Source: JAJCYL01 sp963664285
GTDB lineage: Bacteria > Bacteroidota > Bacteroidia > Cytophagales > Cyclobacteriaceae
DNA length: 64,000 nucleotides
Assembly: GCA_963664285.2 (NCBI GenBank)
Contig: CAXXNX010000057.1
Span: 1 to 64,000 of the forward strand
Direction of reading: 5' to 3'
The translations under genes and the position numbers were made by a program. Below the pieces are notes generated by a model. That model did not search any database. It was not told where the DNA came from and saw nothing but the letters and a program-made list of their open reading frames with translations. This document shows positions 37,271 to 45,621 of the stretch, piece by piece. Within the stretch, counting starts at the first letter, position 1, and each line of letters begins with the position of its first letter.

Positions 37271-37822
37271 TTAAGTATCGAGTATCGCTTCTGCATCTAG
37301 CGTTATGTCCACAAGGTCACCTACTACCACTCCTTGGTTATCCAGAGGTGCATCCCAACTTATGCCAAAATCATGACGATTAATAGTCGTTTTAACCAGA
37401 AATCCAGCCCGGGTTTTAGGACCTTTGTCTTCACCATCCTCCCACCAAGGTGTTGGCCATTGTCCAAGGTAGGTAACCTCCAGTATTACTTTTTTGGTAA
37501 TACCACGAATGGTCAGATCTCCGGTGAGCTGGTAGTCGTGATCACCAATAACTTTTAGTTCGGAGCCGGTGAAAGTGATGCTGGGATACTGTACCACGGC
37601 CAAAAAATCGTCAGCGCGTAGGTGATTATCGCGTTCGGTGTCCCCTGACCAAATTTCTTTCGCATCGATGGTCACCTCAACTAGAATATTACTCGGATTC
37701 TTTGGGTCAAACTCAAGTACGCCTTGGATGTTCTTGAAGTGGCCACGAATGTTAGTTACCATCATGTGCCTCACACTAAATTCTGCCGCGGTATGCCCCG
37801 GCTCAAAAGTCCATTTTGTCAT
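37271..37822 (-). CDS. YceI-family lipid-binding protein
   Basis: 183 aa: TKWTFEPGHTAAEFSVRHMM at the start, RDNHLRADDFLAVVQYPSIT in the middle and LTGDLTIRGITKKVILEVTY, all typical of the YceI lipocalin-like barrel that binds polyprenoid or long-chain lipids. There is no signal peptide, so this version is probably cytoplasmic. An IS1595-like element sits 16 bp upstream of the start and must have replaced its promoter region. Confidence 0.88.
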   Translation of the reverse strand: MTKWTFEPGHTAAEFSVRHMMVTNIRGHFKNIQGVLEFDPKNPSNILVEVTIDAKEIWSGDTERDNHLRADDFLAVVQYPSITFTGSELKVIGDHDYQLTGDLTIRGITKKVILEVTYLGQWPTPWWEDGEDKGPKTRAGFLVKTTINRHDFGISWDAPLDNQGVVVGDLVDITLDAEAILDT

Positions 37823-37882
37823 ACTGATTAGTATTTATGGCTAAGTTCTAAATAACACAGCAATTATTATTATCTTCGCTAT

Positions 37883-38949
37883 ATGATATCAAGTCAAGAG
37901 ATCAAAAATTTATTTGCACAATTGCCGATAAGTTCCCAAACCGAATTGTTGGATGAGTTGCTCCAGGAGCAGGAATTACAAGGCAAAGTATTGATTGCCG
38001 CTCAACAACAAATAGCAGAGAAAAGAAAGAAGAAACCCTGTCCAAATTGCACAAGCGAGAAGGTATATAAGAGGGGCAGACAAAAAGGTGTGCAGATGTA
38101 TCAGTGCAATGAATGTAAAAGATGGTACAGTGAAACAACAGGGACACCTTTGTATGACATCAAGCTTAAATCAAAATGGCAATCTTATCTGCGCTGCATG
38201 GAGCAGGGCATGCCGATAAAAAAGATAGCAAAACAAATCGGAATAAGCATCCAGACAAGCTTCGACTGGCGGCATAAGATATTGAGTTCACTAAATGAGT
38301 TTGTTCCCGAACAGTTATCCTCGGAAGTAGAATGTGATGAATTGGAACTGGCACTTAACAACAAGGGCAGTCGAAATTTAGATAGGGCAGCAAGAAAGAG
38401 GGGAAACGATTTCATACGAAATATGGGAAAGGAAGAGGTCACAGTTGTACCAGGTAGTAACAGCGGTTGAACGCAAGGGGGAGAAGTACCTTAAAGCTGT
38501 TGCATCAAAACGGCTGAGCAAAGAAGAAATTTCAAAGGCATTGGATGGGAAGTTGGCCTACGGTGCAACCTTGATTACAGATAAGCACCCTTCTTATAAG
38601 GCTTTTGCCAAAGACAACGATAAAAAAGATAGCAAAACCGGAATAAGCATCCATAAAGCACAAAGCGCTATTGGCCAAAGATCATGTGGATAGAGATGAT
38701 AAAACAATCCATCTGCAAAAAGTAAACAATGTTCACACTCAACTTAGGACATTCTTACGCCCATTCAAAGATCAAATGGTGTCAGTTCCAAATATTTGCA
38801 AAACTACCTGAATTGGTATGCTTATGCTGACCGAATAAGAGAGAGTAAAACAACTTTGAAACAATGGTTTCTGACTATGCTATTAACAGATCAAGCCTAT
38901 CATCTGTATGAGCTATTTAAACAAAATGCTGTTATAATTAGAACTTAGC
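37883..38949 (+). pseudogene. IS1595-family transposase, multiply frameshifted
   Basis: The N-terminal part has the zinc ribbon CPNCTSEKVYKRGRQKG and YQCNECKRWYSE, followed by IGISIQTSFDWRHKILSSL and VECDELELAL with the first catalytic Asp. An extra C near 38447 shifts the frame into VVTAVERKGEKYLKAVASKR and ITDKHPSYKAFAK. Further shifts near 38670 and 38775 lead to the tail LNWYAYADRIRESKTTLKQW. Not functional. Confidence 0.82.
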
Positions 38950-39047
38950 TCTTTGAAACAATGGTTTCTGACTATGCTATTAACGGATCAAGCCTATCAT
39001 CTGTATGAGCTATTTAAACAAAATGCTGTTATAATTAGAACTTAGCT
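38854..39047. repeat. two tandem 97-bp copies of the IS1595 right end
   Basis: 38854-38950 and 38951-39047 are identical except for one base (AACAGATC versus AACGGATC). Each ends in the terminal AGAACTTAGCT. Confidence 0.9.
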
Positions 39048-39276
39048 GTATTTATTAAGTAATCATAGCCACTTTGATCCTCGTAAATGATCCTATATTA
39101 AATATAAATATACTATACAGTAAAAGCAACAAGCCTAATCCTGGAACGAGGTTCTACCAGTGCTTTGAGCATTATACGTACATATAAGTGGTAACTTGTT
39201 ATAGATGTTAAATACATAATTATACATGCCATTTCAAAAAGGTAATAGCGGAAGACCAAAAGGGAGTTTTTTCGGT

Positions 39277-39370
39277 CTAAGATGTCGAGGGTTATGGGAG
39301 TTGTTGACAATGAAATGATAATAGGGGTAAGGCATGTCGAGTCAGTTAAAGGCTGAGGATGCTTCAGGGT
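39277..39370. repeat. dispersed repeat R1, copy 1
   Basis: Begins CTAAGATGTCGAGGGTTATG. Differences from 40176-40269 fall mostly at third codon positions of the frame SRVMGVVDNEMIIGVRHVES, which suggests a relic of coding sequence. Confidence 0.65.
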
Positions 39371-39753
39371 AAGCACCTGCTGTAAAGTTGACGTCTGATA
39401 TCTTTTTACCCTTTTATCAATCAGGAATTCTCAATCTTCCTTCCCTCTCTTTTAAAAATACAGTTTTTAAGACGTTTCTCCACTTAAAATTGGCGCTAAA
39501 CTAAACCATCACAAGTAATAATAATAAAAGGATTCTCAAACTGGTGAGCTTTGCAATTGCGAGGAGCACATTACATGTCACTCTCGAAATAGGCCTTCAA
39601 TAACAAGTATCCTTGAATCTCCTAATTTGGTCAAATGATCATCATGTGCATTGATAATACCCTGAACTAATAACTACCAGTATTTTTACTTATAATAATA
39701 TTAATTCGTTAACTTTAATATAGTTAAGATAATAATTCTAACTTTTACCAGCT

Positions 39754-39843
39754 ATGTTAATTATCCTCCTTACCATTTTAGTTGTTGTTCTTGGGTTACT
39801 GTACGTAGTCGATACAGTGAATGAAAAGAAGAAGTGGTTTTAG
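39754..39843 (+). CDS. possible 29-aa single-span membrane peptide
   Basis: ATG to TAG encodes MLIILLTILVVVLGLLYVVD followed by a charged TVNEKKKWF tail. The hydrophobic span plus positive tail is typical of small subunits of membrane complexes, but no partner gene is nearby and the surroundings are non-coding. The frame may be chance. Confidence 0.3.
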   Translation: MLIILLTILVVVLGLLYVVDTVNEKKKWF

Positions 39844-40175
39844 GCTTCTGATCGTCAATTTATGCATATGTACAGGAGTACGAAATTTGGTAATAATTGA
39901 TCATAGGTCAAATCATCTGATCTTAGTATCTCCTCTTATTTCAAATTTGCTTTTAACATGTCCGATCCATGGAAGAGCACCAATGAGACTCCCCTTATAA
40001 CAAGACCATCCTTGATTTTGATCGATTGAATAATGCCTCATTTACCTACCCATCCAACCCATATTTTCAACGATCTCTTAGTTAGTAGTGTTCTAAGAAT
40101 GAGCTTTTGGATGGCGATAAACAGGATCGGTATAAGGCAGCTGAATTGTTGCTAAAGACCCTTGATTTTTTAAAC

Positions 40176-40269
40176 CTAAGATGTCGAGGGTTATGGGAGT
40201 TGTTGATAATGAAATGATAATAGAGGTAAGACACATCGAGTCAGTTAAACGTTGAGAATGCTTCAGAGT
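40176..40269. repeat. dispersed repeat R1, copy 2
   Basis: Same repeat as 39277-39370. In the shared frame it reads SRVMGVVDNEMIIEVRHIES. Confidence 0.65.
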
Positions 40270-40322
40270 GACGCCTTAGTAGCTCAAATTACCTCAGATA
40301 TCTTGATAGAATTTTGTTGTTA

Positions 40323-40416
40323 ACCCTAATCGTTTTTAGGGGAATGCTGTAGGAGGGTTTGGTGGAGGGATGAGGAAAGGTTTTAAAGTGGTGGTGCGAC
40401 TTTCTACCACTGTATA
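40323..40416. repeat. dispersed repeat R2, copy 1
   Basis: ACCCTAATCGTTTTT at the start and GGAAAGGTTTTAAAG then GTGGTGCGACTTTCT at the end recur at 43932-44013. Confidence 0.6.
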
Positions 40417-40511
40417 CTGTATGCTGAAACATTTCTGATGTTGGGCAGCGTAAGCATGGACTTTCCTTAGAAGATCAGGGAGATTCCTTTTTAGAAACGC
40501 CGCTCTATAAT

Positions 40512-40868
40512 TTAAATCACTTCATCGTGCATAAATGCTTTTTTACCGAGCAGCACCTCTTCAGTCTCTTCGTGATCAGGGTCAGGTATACAGCAATCTA
40601 CGGGACAAACAGCTGCGCATTGAGGCTCTTCATGGAAACCATTACACTCAGTGCACTTATTAGTAACTATATAATAGAATTCGTCAGAAACAGGAGTTTG
40701 ACTTTCATTCGCATCTGCGGAAGATCCATCTAATAATTGGACGTCACCTTTAAGTTCAGTACCACCTCCCCATGTCCATTCTACACCACCTTCATATATT
40801 GCCGTGTTAGGGCATTCCGGCTCACAAGCACCACAATTGATGCATTCGTCTGTGATCATTATTGCCAT
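40512..40868 (-). CDS. 2[4Fe-4S] ferredoxin
   Basis: 118 aa. Cluster I ligands are Cys9, Cys12, Cys15 with Cys19-Pro; cluster II ligands Cys72, Cys75, Cys84 (8-residue spacer) and Cys88-Pro, plus Cys92/93. The insertion between the clusters and the acidic C-terminal tail match the Alvin-type ferredoxins. It carries low-potential electrons in the cytoplasm; no partner reductase is adjacent. Intact and alone, in a repeat-rich region, which suggests it is under selection. Confidence 0.9.
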   Translation of the reverse strand: MAIMITDECINCGACEPECPNTAIYEGGVEWTWGGGTELKGDVQLLDGSSADANESQTPVSDEFYYIVTNKCTECNGFHEEPQCAAVCPVDCCIPDPDHEETEEVLLGKKAFMHDEVI

Positions 40869-41461
40869 ATTCTATCTGTTTATACTCTGTATACGGCCAT
40901 AATAAACCGCAGGTTACCAGGGAGATTTTCGATTTTATCCCGCAATCTTTTTAACCTTATAGTGAGTAGTGCCAAAACACGGTGGAGGCATTATGTAAGT
41001 TAGGTGTTCAGTGAACGGAAGAAAGTGGCGTGACAGCTTCTATTTATCTGAAATGAGTATGTTTGAATGTCACTTTTCTGCTGTCTACAGAATACAGACC
41101 TCCAATCATACTGTAAGCAGCTATAAAAGTGATCGTAATGAGATAGAAACCGTATTAACCAATTTGTTAATTGGAAGAACCAGGGCCATGTTGTTCAGCA
41201 CCATTGAGAATTTGCTGAAAAATAAGTATGGCGATAAAATACCGGTAATCTATGGAATGCCCATTGTAAATATGGATGTCAAACATTCTAAGAAATTTAA
41301 AAAAGTGATTAGCGTTTAAGCGCTAAGCCAATCAGCATATGCCATGAGGTATGTAAATAGGGGCATTTTGAATTTAAGTTGTGAATAGTGAAATTTTTAA
41401 AAATTATAGCAGAGACTTGATTATTTCTGCTCATGTTTATTGATTAAAATTGAATGTTAAA
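40869..41461. other. intergenic region with one weak frame
   Basis: A 102-codon frame at 41011-41319 ends KYGDKIPVIYGMPIVNMDVK, but it has no recognisable family or ribosome-binding site. I see nothing else. Confidence 0.3.
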
Positions 41462-42396
41462 ATGGAAACTCTTGATATAATAGTACTATTTATATTACTC
41501 TCGTCCATATTCATATTTATTAATGTAAACCATCTAAAACTCCCATCGCCTGTGGGATTAATAATTTTATCACTCGCCCTTTCTTTAGGGTTACTTATTT
41601 ATAGCATAATTGAACCGGAATTTAAGGAAGATGTACTTCTTGTAATGAATGGAGTAGAATATGAAAGCGTTCTTTTTGAAATTGTATTGAGTTTTATGCT
41701 TTTTGCAGGGGCTATCAATGTTGACTTCAATAAATTGGGCCATTCAAAAGCACCAACCATTATTCTGGCTCTGATTGGGGTAATTATATCGATTGTCTTA
41801 ATTGGATATTCCATTCAATATATTTTACTTTGGTTAGGTGTAGAACTATACATTCTCCATTGTTTTGTATTTGGAGCTTTGATATCACCTACCGATCCGA
41901 TAGCAGTGATTTCTACTATACGGAAGTATAAATTGTCAGAGAATTTAGCGGAGAAAATTGAAGGAGAATCTTTATTAAATAATGGTGTTTGTTGTGTTGG
42001 CTGTATTACTCCATCGTTTGGCATTGGCGAATGAAACAGAATCCTTATCTATCATAGATTATTTTTCAGTATCGACTATTTTTATCTTAGGAGGGGCTTT
42101 AATTGGAATTGTACTGGGATTGGTTGGTCACAAATCTCTATTGATTATAGATAATGACGATGTGGAAGTAGAAATTTTGGTGACTATCGCCTTAGTTATG
42201 GTTGCAACTCAAGTTGCAAATTTCTTTGATGTATCTGCTGTTCAAGCCATTGTATTAATGGGTTTAATTATTGCAAATAAAGGAAGAAAAGAAAATAGCG
42301 AAAGTGTTGCTGGAGATTATGTGTTCAGATTTTGGCGCTTGATAGAGGAGTCATTTAATGTTGTGCTTTTTGTTTTCATTGGATTAGTAATGATTG
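41462..42396 (+). pseudogene. CPA1-type Na+/H+ antiporter, N-terminal part (frameshift and IS30)
   Basis: METLDIIVLFILLSSIFIFI begins a polytopic NhaP-like antiporter. The family signature is visible: SFMLFAGAINVDFNKLG and ALISPTDPIAVIST (the ion-binding Asp region). A two-base loss near 41985 splits EGESLLNNG from VFVVLAVLLHRLALANETES. The second frame runs into IS30 copy B at GLVMI. The rest is at 43507-43838. About 440 residues when rebuilt. Confidence 0.85.
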
Positions 42397-42403
42397 TGTA
42401 AGT

Positions 42404-43408
42404 TCAAGTAATAAGTGCAATTTTCCTTTGTAGCACTTGCTTTGCGTTTAGGTAATTAAATTTTCTAACAGGGCGTTCATTGATTTTGTTTTCAACAACT
42501 TTGATTTGCTCCTCTGTAACAAATCTAATATCTGTTTTCTTAGGATAAAACCTTCTGATTACCCCAATCCTATTTTCAACTGTCCCTTTATCCTGACTAG
42601 TATAGGGACGAGTGAAATAGGCATCCACATCAAGGGATTGAGCAATCAACTCATGTTTAGAAAATGCCATATCATTATCAAAAGTGAGTGTTTCCAGTTT
42701 GTGTTTATCCTGAGAGAGTTCCTCCACAATAGCTTCGGCCATTTGATCGGCATTTTTACTGTGCATCTTTCTGATTCTGGTAAAAAGACTTGCTCGGTCT
42801 GTCATCACCAACAAAGAGCCTTTGTGGTTTTTACCCATCATTAAATCGACTTCTATATCTCCCAATCGTTCCCTTTTGTTAATGATCTGGGGTCGCTGTT
42901 CAATTGATACCCTATTCGGGATAATACCTCTACGATCTTTTCTGTTTCCTCGTTTGCGCCTTCGTTTGCCATGTTTTAGATATGTGTATAGTTGTTTGTA
43001 TTCTTGGTTCTCCTGGCGGTTGGTGTGCTTACATTCCCATATCCATTGGTAAATCCATTCATGGCTAAGTGGACATTCTCTCGTTTTCTTTCCCTGATGG
43101 CTGATCAATTCAGGACTCCATCTATCTTCTTGGAGCCGGTTAACTATCCAGTCTTTCATGGGTTTGGTGAAAATCACTCTTTTTGGCTTTTCTTGATGAC
43201 GAAGATTGGTCCTCCTTTGTGCATTTGCTGTTCGATAGACACCAGCTCCCCTACCTCTTGAACCCACATTTCGCTTAAGCTCACGTGAGATCGTAGACGG
43301 GTGAAAATGAACGATACAGGCAATCTCCTTTTGAGTAGCTCCTGTTTTCAATAATGCTTCAATTTGATACCTTTGATCAATACTGAGATGTGTGTAGTTT
43401 TTTGACAT
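42404..43408 (-). CDS. IS30-family transposase, copy B
   Basis: Identical in protein sequence to copy A, catalytic residues intact. In the leader, four bases differ from copies A and C so that the hairpin at 43438-43485 is extended to 20 perfect pairs. Confidence 0.94.
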   Translation of the reverse strand: MSKNYTHLSIDQRYQIEALLKTGATQKEIACIVHFHPSTISRELKRNVGSRGRGAGVYRTANAQRRTNLRHQEKPKRVIFTKPMKDWIVNRLQEDRWSPELISHQGKKTRECPLSHEWIYQWIWECKHTNRQENQEYKQLYTYLKHGKRRRKRGNRKDRRGIIPNRVSIEQRPQIINKRERLGDIEVDLMMGKNHKGSLLVMTDRASLFTRIRKMHSKNADQMAEAIVEELSQDKHKLETLTFDNDMAFSKHELIAQSLDVDAYFTRPYTSQDKGTVENRIGVIRRFYPKKTDIRFVTEEQIKVVENKINERPVRKFNYLNAKQVLQRKIALIT

Positions 43409-43437
43409 TTTGCAATCCAAAGATTGCACTGCTCAGG

Positions 43438-43485
43438 CAATTGAAGGATGAAAAAGCCCTTAAAAGCTTTTTCATCCTTCAATTG
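43438..43485. other. 20-bp perfect hairpin inside IS30 copy B
   Basis: CAATTGAAGGATGAAAAAGC pairs fully with its complement across CCTTAAAA. It is longer than in the two other copies, which have CTTTTG instead of CAATTG at the base. Confidence 0.6.
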
Positions 43486-43506
43486 CACTTATTAGTTGAT
43501 CTCAGC

Positions 43507-43838
43507 TTGTACTTGAATTAAGATTTGAAATATTATCAGCAGGTTTTTTTGCTATAATTGTGGTAATTGTTTCAAGATGGTTAAGTATTATATTACCTAT
43601 AAAGGCATCCAGCTTGAGAAAGTCATATGATTCTAAAACAATAAATGTCTTGGCATGGGGTGGTTTAAGGAGTGGATTATCTGTAGCACTTTCATTATCT
43701 CTTCCAGACTTTGATGGTAAGGCAATAATCATAACCTTAACTTATATTGTAGTAATATGCTCCGTTCTATTTCAAGGTCTGACAATTTCCAGACTTCTCA
43801 GAAGTTCTTTTAAAAAAGAATTTTATATCAATAGTTAA
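43507..43838 (+). pseudogene. CPA1-type antiporter, C-terminal part
   Basis: Continues the antiporter after IS30 copy B: LRFEILSAGFFAIIVVIVSR, then INVLAWGGLRSGLSVALSLS (conserved GLR-type helix of CPA1 antiporters) and YIVVICSVLFQGLTI. It ends EFYINS. Confidence 0.85.
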
Positions 43839-43931
43839 ATGCTTGCATAAGTTCGAAAACATCGAGGAGCCTCAAGTTAAGCACTTAGTTGAAGAAACGA
43901 CCTCTTCTACCTTTTCAAACTTTTAGCCGGC

Positions 43932-44013
43932 ACCCTAATCGTTTTTTGGTACACCCTGATAAGGATTGATGGAGGGGTAAGGAAAGGTTTTAAAGGGGTG
44001 GTGCGACTTTCTC
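43932..44013. repeat. dispersed repeat R2, copy 2
   Basis: Shares CACCCTAATCGTTTTTTGG-like start and GGAAAGGTTTTAAAG/GTGGTGCGACTTTCT with 40323-40416. Confidence 0.6.
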
Positions 44014-44060
44014 TATGGTTATACTATTTACCGTCGGTTTCAATGTAAATGGCTTGACAC

Positions 44061-44125
44061 TCCAAATACCCTCTATTTCATAGAACAGTACTACCCATTT
44101 CAACGATCTCTTGGTTAGTGATTAA
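44061..44125. repeat. dispersed repeat R3
   Basis: CCCTCTATTTCATAGAACAG, then TTTCAACGATCTCTTGGTTA. Matches 35991-36033 in its first part and 40061-40090 in its second. Confidence 0.55.
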
Positions 44126-44264
44126 ATGCTCCAGGATAAGCATTTACTAAAAGAAATAAGGTGTAACTGTTTCAAATGATGGTGATATCTTGATTTCCTA
44201 TGTTGGGAATTAAAACAATGTGACTTCTTTCTCATAAATTGTGTAAGATAAAAAAATATGAGTC

Positions 44265-45273
44265 ATGACCCGCTTGAATTTAATTGCAGTGACCATACTC
44301 ATTGCATGCAGCAATCCTGATCGAAACAATTTCGAAAACAATCCAGTCTTACCTTCCGGATCCGGAGATTTGTAAACCAGATGGAATGGGATTTAGTTGA
44401 TTCCATTGACATTGAGCAGATTAACAGCGATTTAAAACCGGAAATGCTGACTATGGATCTGGGTATATATTTTCCATCTAATCTTGATACAGCATTTAGA
44501 AAAGTCACCATGTCTCAAATAATGGTGAGTTTTCTGTCAGCCAAGGAAATATATGCCGTAGCAGATGTTCAACTCAATTTATTATGGGTTAAGAGCAGAG
44601 AAGTTGATCCCCGCTTTTTTTCCCTCCAAGCCAATGAATTACCGGAAGTTCCGAGTACCGAATACGTCAACACATATCAGCATTTTCTCCGCCACCCCTA
44701 TATACCAACCGAAAAAGTCAAACAGGCTTTTGGATCGATTATTGAACCAGACGAGAACAATTACCGGACATTTTACCTAATCGTACTTCAGGAGGTTTTT
44801 TTACCATATTTAGATGTATCCGAGGGTCGTAATTGGATGATTAAATCCGTTCGAACCGCTGGATTATCGTTTCCGCCATATTCATACTCTGGAACCCTCC
44901 CGGTTCCGTTTAGAGGAGTTTTACTATTACCAATTTAGAACGACCAGATAGACTAAAGTGGATTATTGGCCACGAAATTGGCCATAAGGTGATCAACGTT
45001 GGCCACGAATACCGGGAAATAGACCCACAGAATGAGGTATATGGCGAAGGCGGTTTAATGGTGTATGGCGATGGCATGGAAATTCCATCAGGGGCAGATG
45101 GAAGGTGGCATTTGGAACGCCTGCATCTATCTCCGTTTTTGTATCGACTAAAGGAAGATGGCACAAAAATGTGGAACCCTGATTACCAAGAAGGCGGCCA
45201 CTATTATGACCCCATTTACGGCGAGAATGTAGTTGTTTTCAAGGGTAAGGCAGTTATCCCGGAAGATTGGTAG
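44265..45273 (+). pseudogene. lipoprotein with HExxH zinc-protease motif, frameshifted twice
   Basis: MTRLNLIAVTILIACSNPDR is a lipoprotein signal (LIAC). A one-base shift near 44372 leads to NQMEWDLVDSIDIEQINSDL, a long soluble region. A second shift near 44922 leads to RPDRLKWIIGHEIGHKVINV, where HEIGH fits the zinc-binding HExxH motif, followed by GHEYREID and a C-terminal GENVVVFKGKAVIPEDW. Joined, it would give about 330 residues. I do not recognise the family; the HExxH plus downstream His/Glu suggest a secreted metallopeptidase. Confidence 0.5.
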
Positions 45274-45460
45274 GATGGTGACTATTAAAACCTTATCTTT
45301 CTAAGATTACTTTGAAACTGTAACCATGACTACTCTGGAAGAAAAACAACGTAAGAACCTGTGACCTTCGGGCTATGAGCCTATTGAATTCAAAAGAGGT
45401 TTCCGAAATCAATCCATATCAACCCATAAAAAGCACGGCAATAGTACGGCATGAGGCAAT

Positions 45461-45488
45461 AAAAAGGTAGCTACTACGTAACTACCTG
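45461..45488 (-). terminator. terminator-like hairpin after the tRNA-Thr fragment
   Basis: On the minus strand GGTAG and CTACC enclose 11 nt and are followed by TTTTTATT, 10 bp beyond the tRNA 3' end. Same arrangement as behind tRNA-Pro. Confidence 0.45.
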
Positions 45489-45497
45489 ATTATCAAG

Positions 45498-45545
45498 AGC
45501 CTCCTGGAGGGATCGAACCCGCGACCTACTGATTACAAGTCAGTT
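45498..45545 (-). other. 3' half of tRNA-Thr(TGT), candidate att site
   Basis: The minus strand reads AACTGACTTGTAATCAGTAG, GTCGCGGGTTCGATCCC, TCCAGGAGGCT: anticodon arm with TGT, variable loop, T-arm and acceptor 3' strand. The 5' half is absent; upstream bases (TATAAAAAAC) do not fit a tRNA. Integrating elements often carry such a 3' copy as attachment site, and an integrase starts about 80-130 bp away. Confidence 0.7.
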
Positions 45546-45621
45546 TTTTATACTATTTTGATAGTTATGCTTATTGCTTAAAAGTGCCATTAATTGCATT
45601 TAAATGAACTTTTAGTGATCT

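Larger units (their letters stand above)
37839..39047 (+). mobile_element. IS1595-family element with duplicated right end
   Basis: The termini carry GCTAAGTTCTAA in inverted orientation and are flanked by an 8-bp duplication GTATTTAT (37831-37838 and 39048-39055), as expected for IS1595. The last 97 bp occur twice in tandem, so the element has two right ends. The transposase is broken. Confidence 0.85.
39048..40511. other. 1.4-kb gene-poor, repeat-bearing stretch
   Basis: No conventional gene. It holds a 93-bp repeat twice (39277-39370 and 40176-40269, about 90% identical), part of a second repeat at 40057-40090 and a third at 40323-40416. One small membrane-peptide frame is listed separately. 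The remainder looks like decayed DNA. Confidence 0.5.
42397..43506 (-). mobile_element. IS30-family element, copy B (1,110 bp)
   Basis: Flanked by TTG on both sides (42394-42396 and 43507-43509). Removing it with one TTG gives LVMIVLELRFEI, restoring the antiporter frame. Confidence 0.94.
43839..44264. other. repeat-bearing intergenic region
   Basis: No gene. It holds repeat R2 copy 2 (43932-44013) followed by repeat R3 (44061-44125), in the same order as parts of the 40-kb region. Confidence 0.5.

Noticed and set aside
41011..41319. 102-codon hypothetical gene
   Set aside because: No start signal, no family, surrounded by degenerate DNA; kept only as a note in the intergenic entry.
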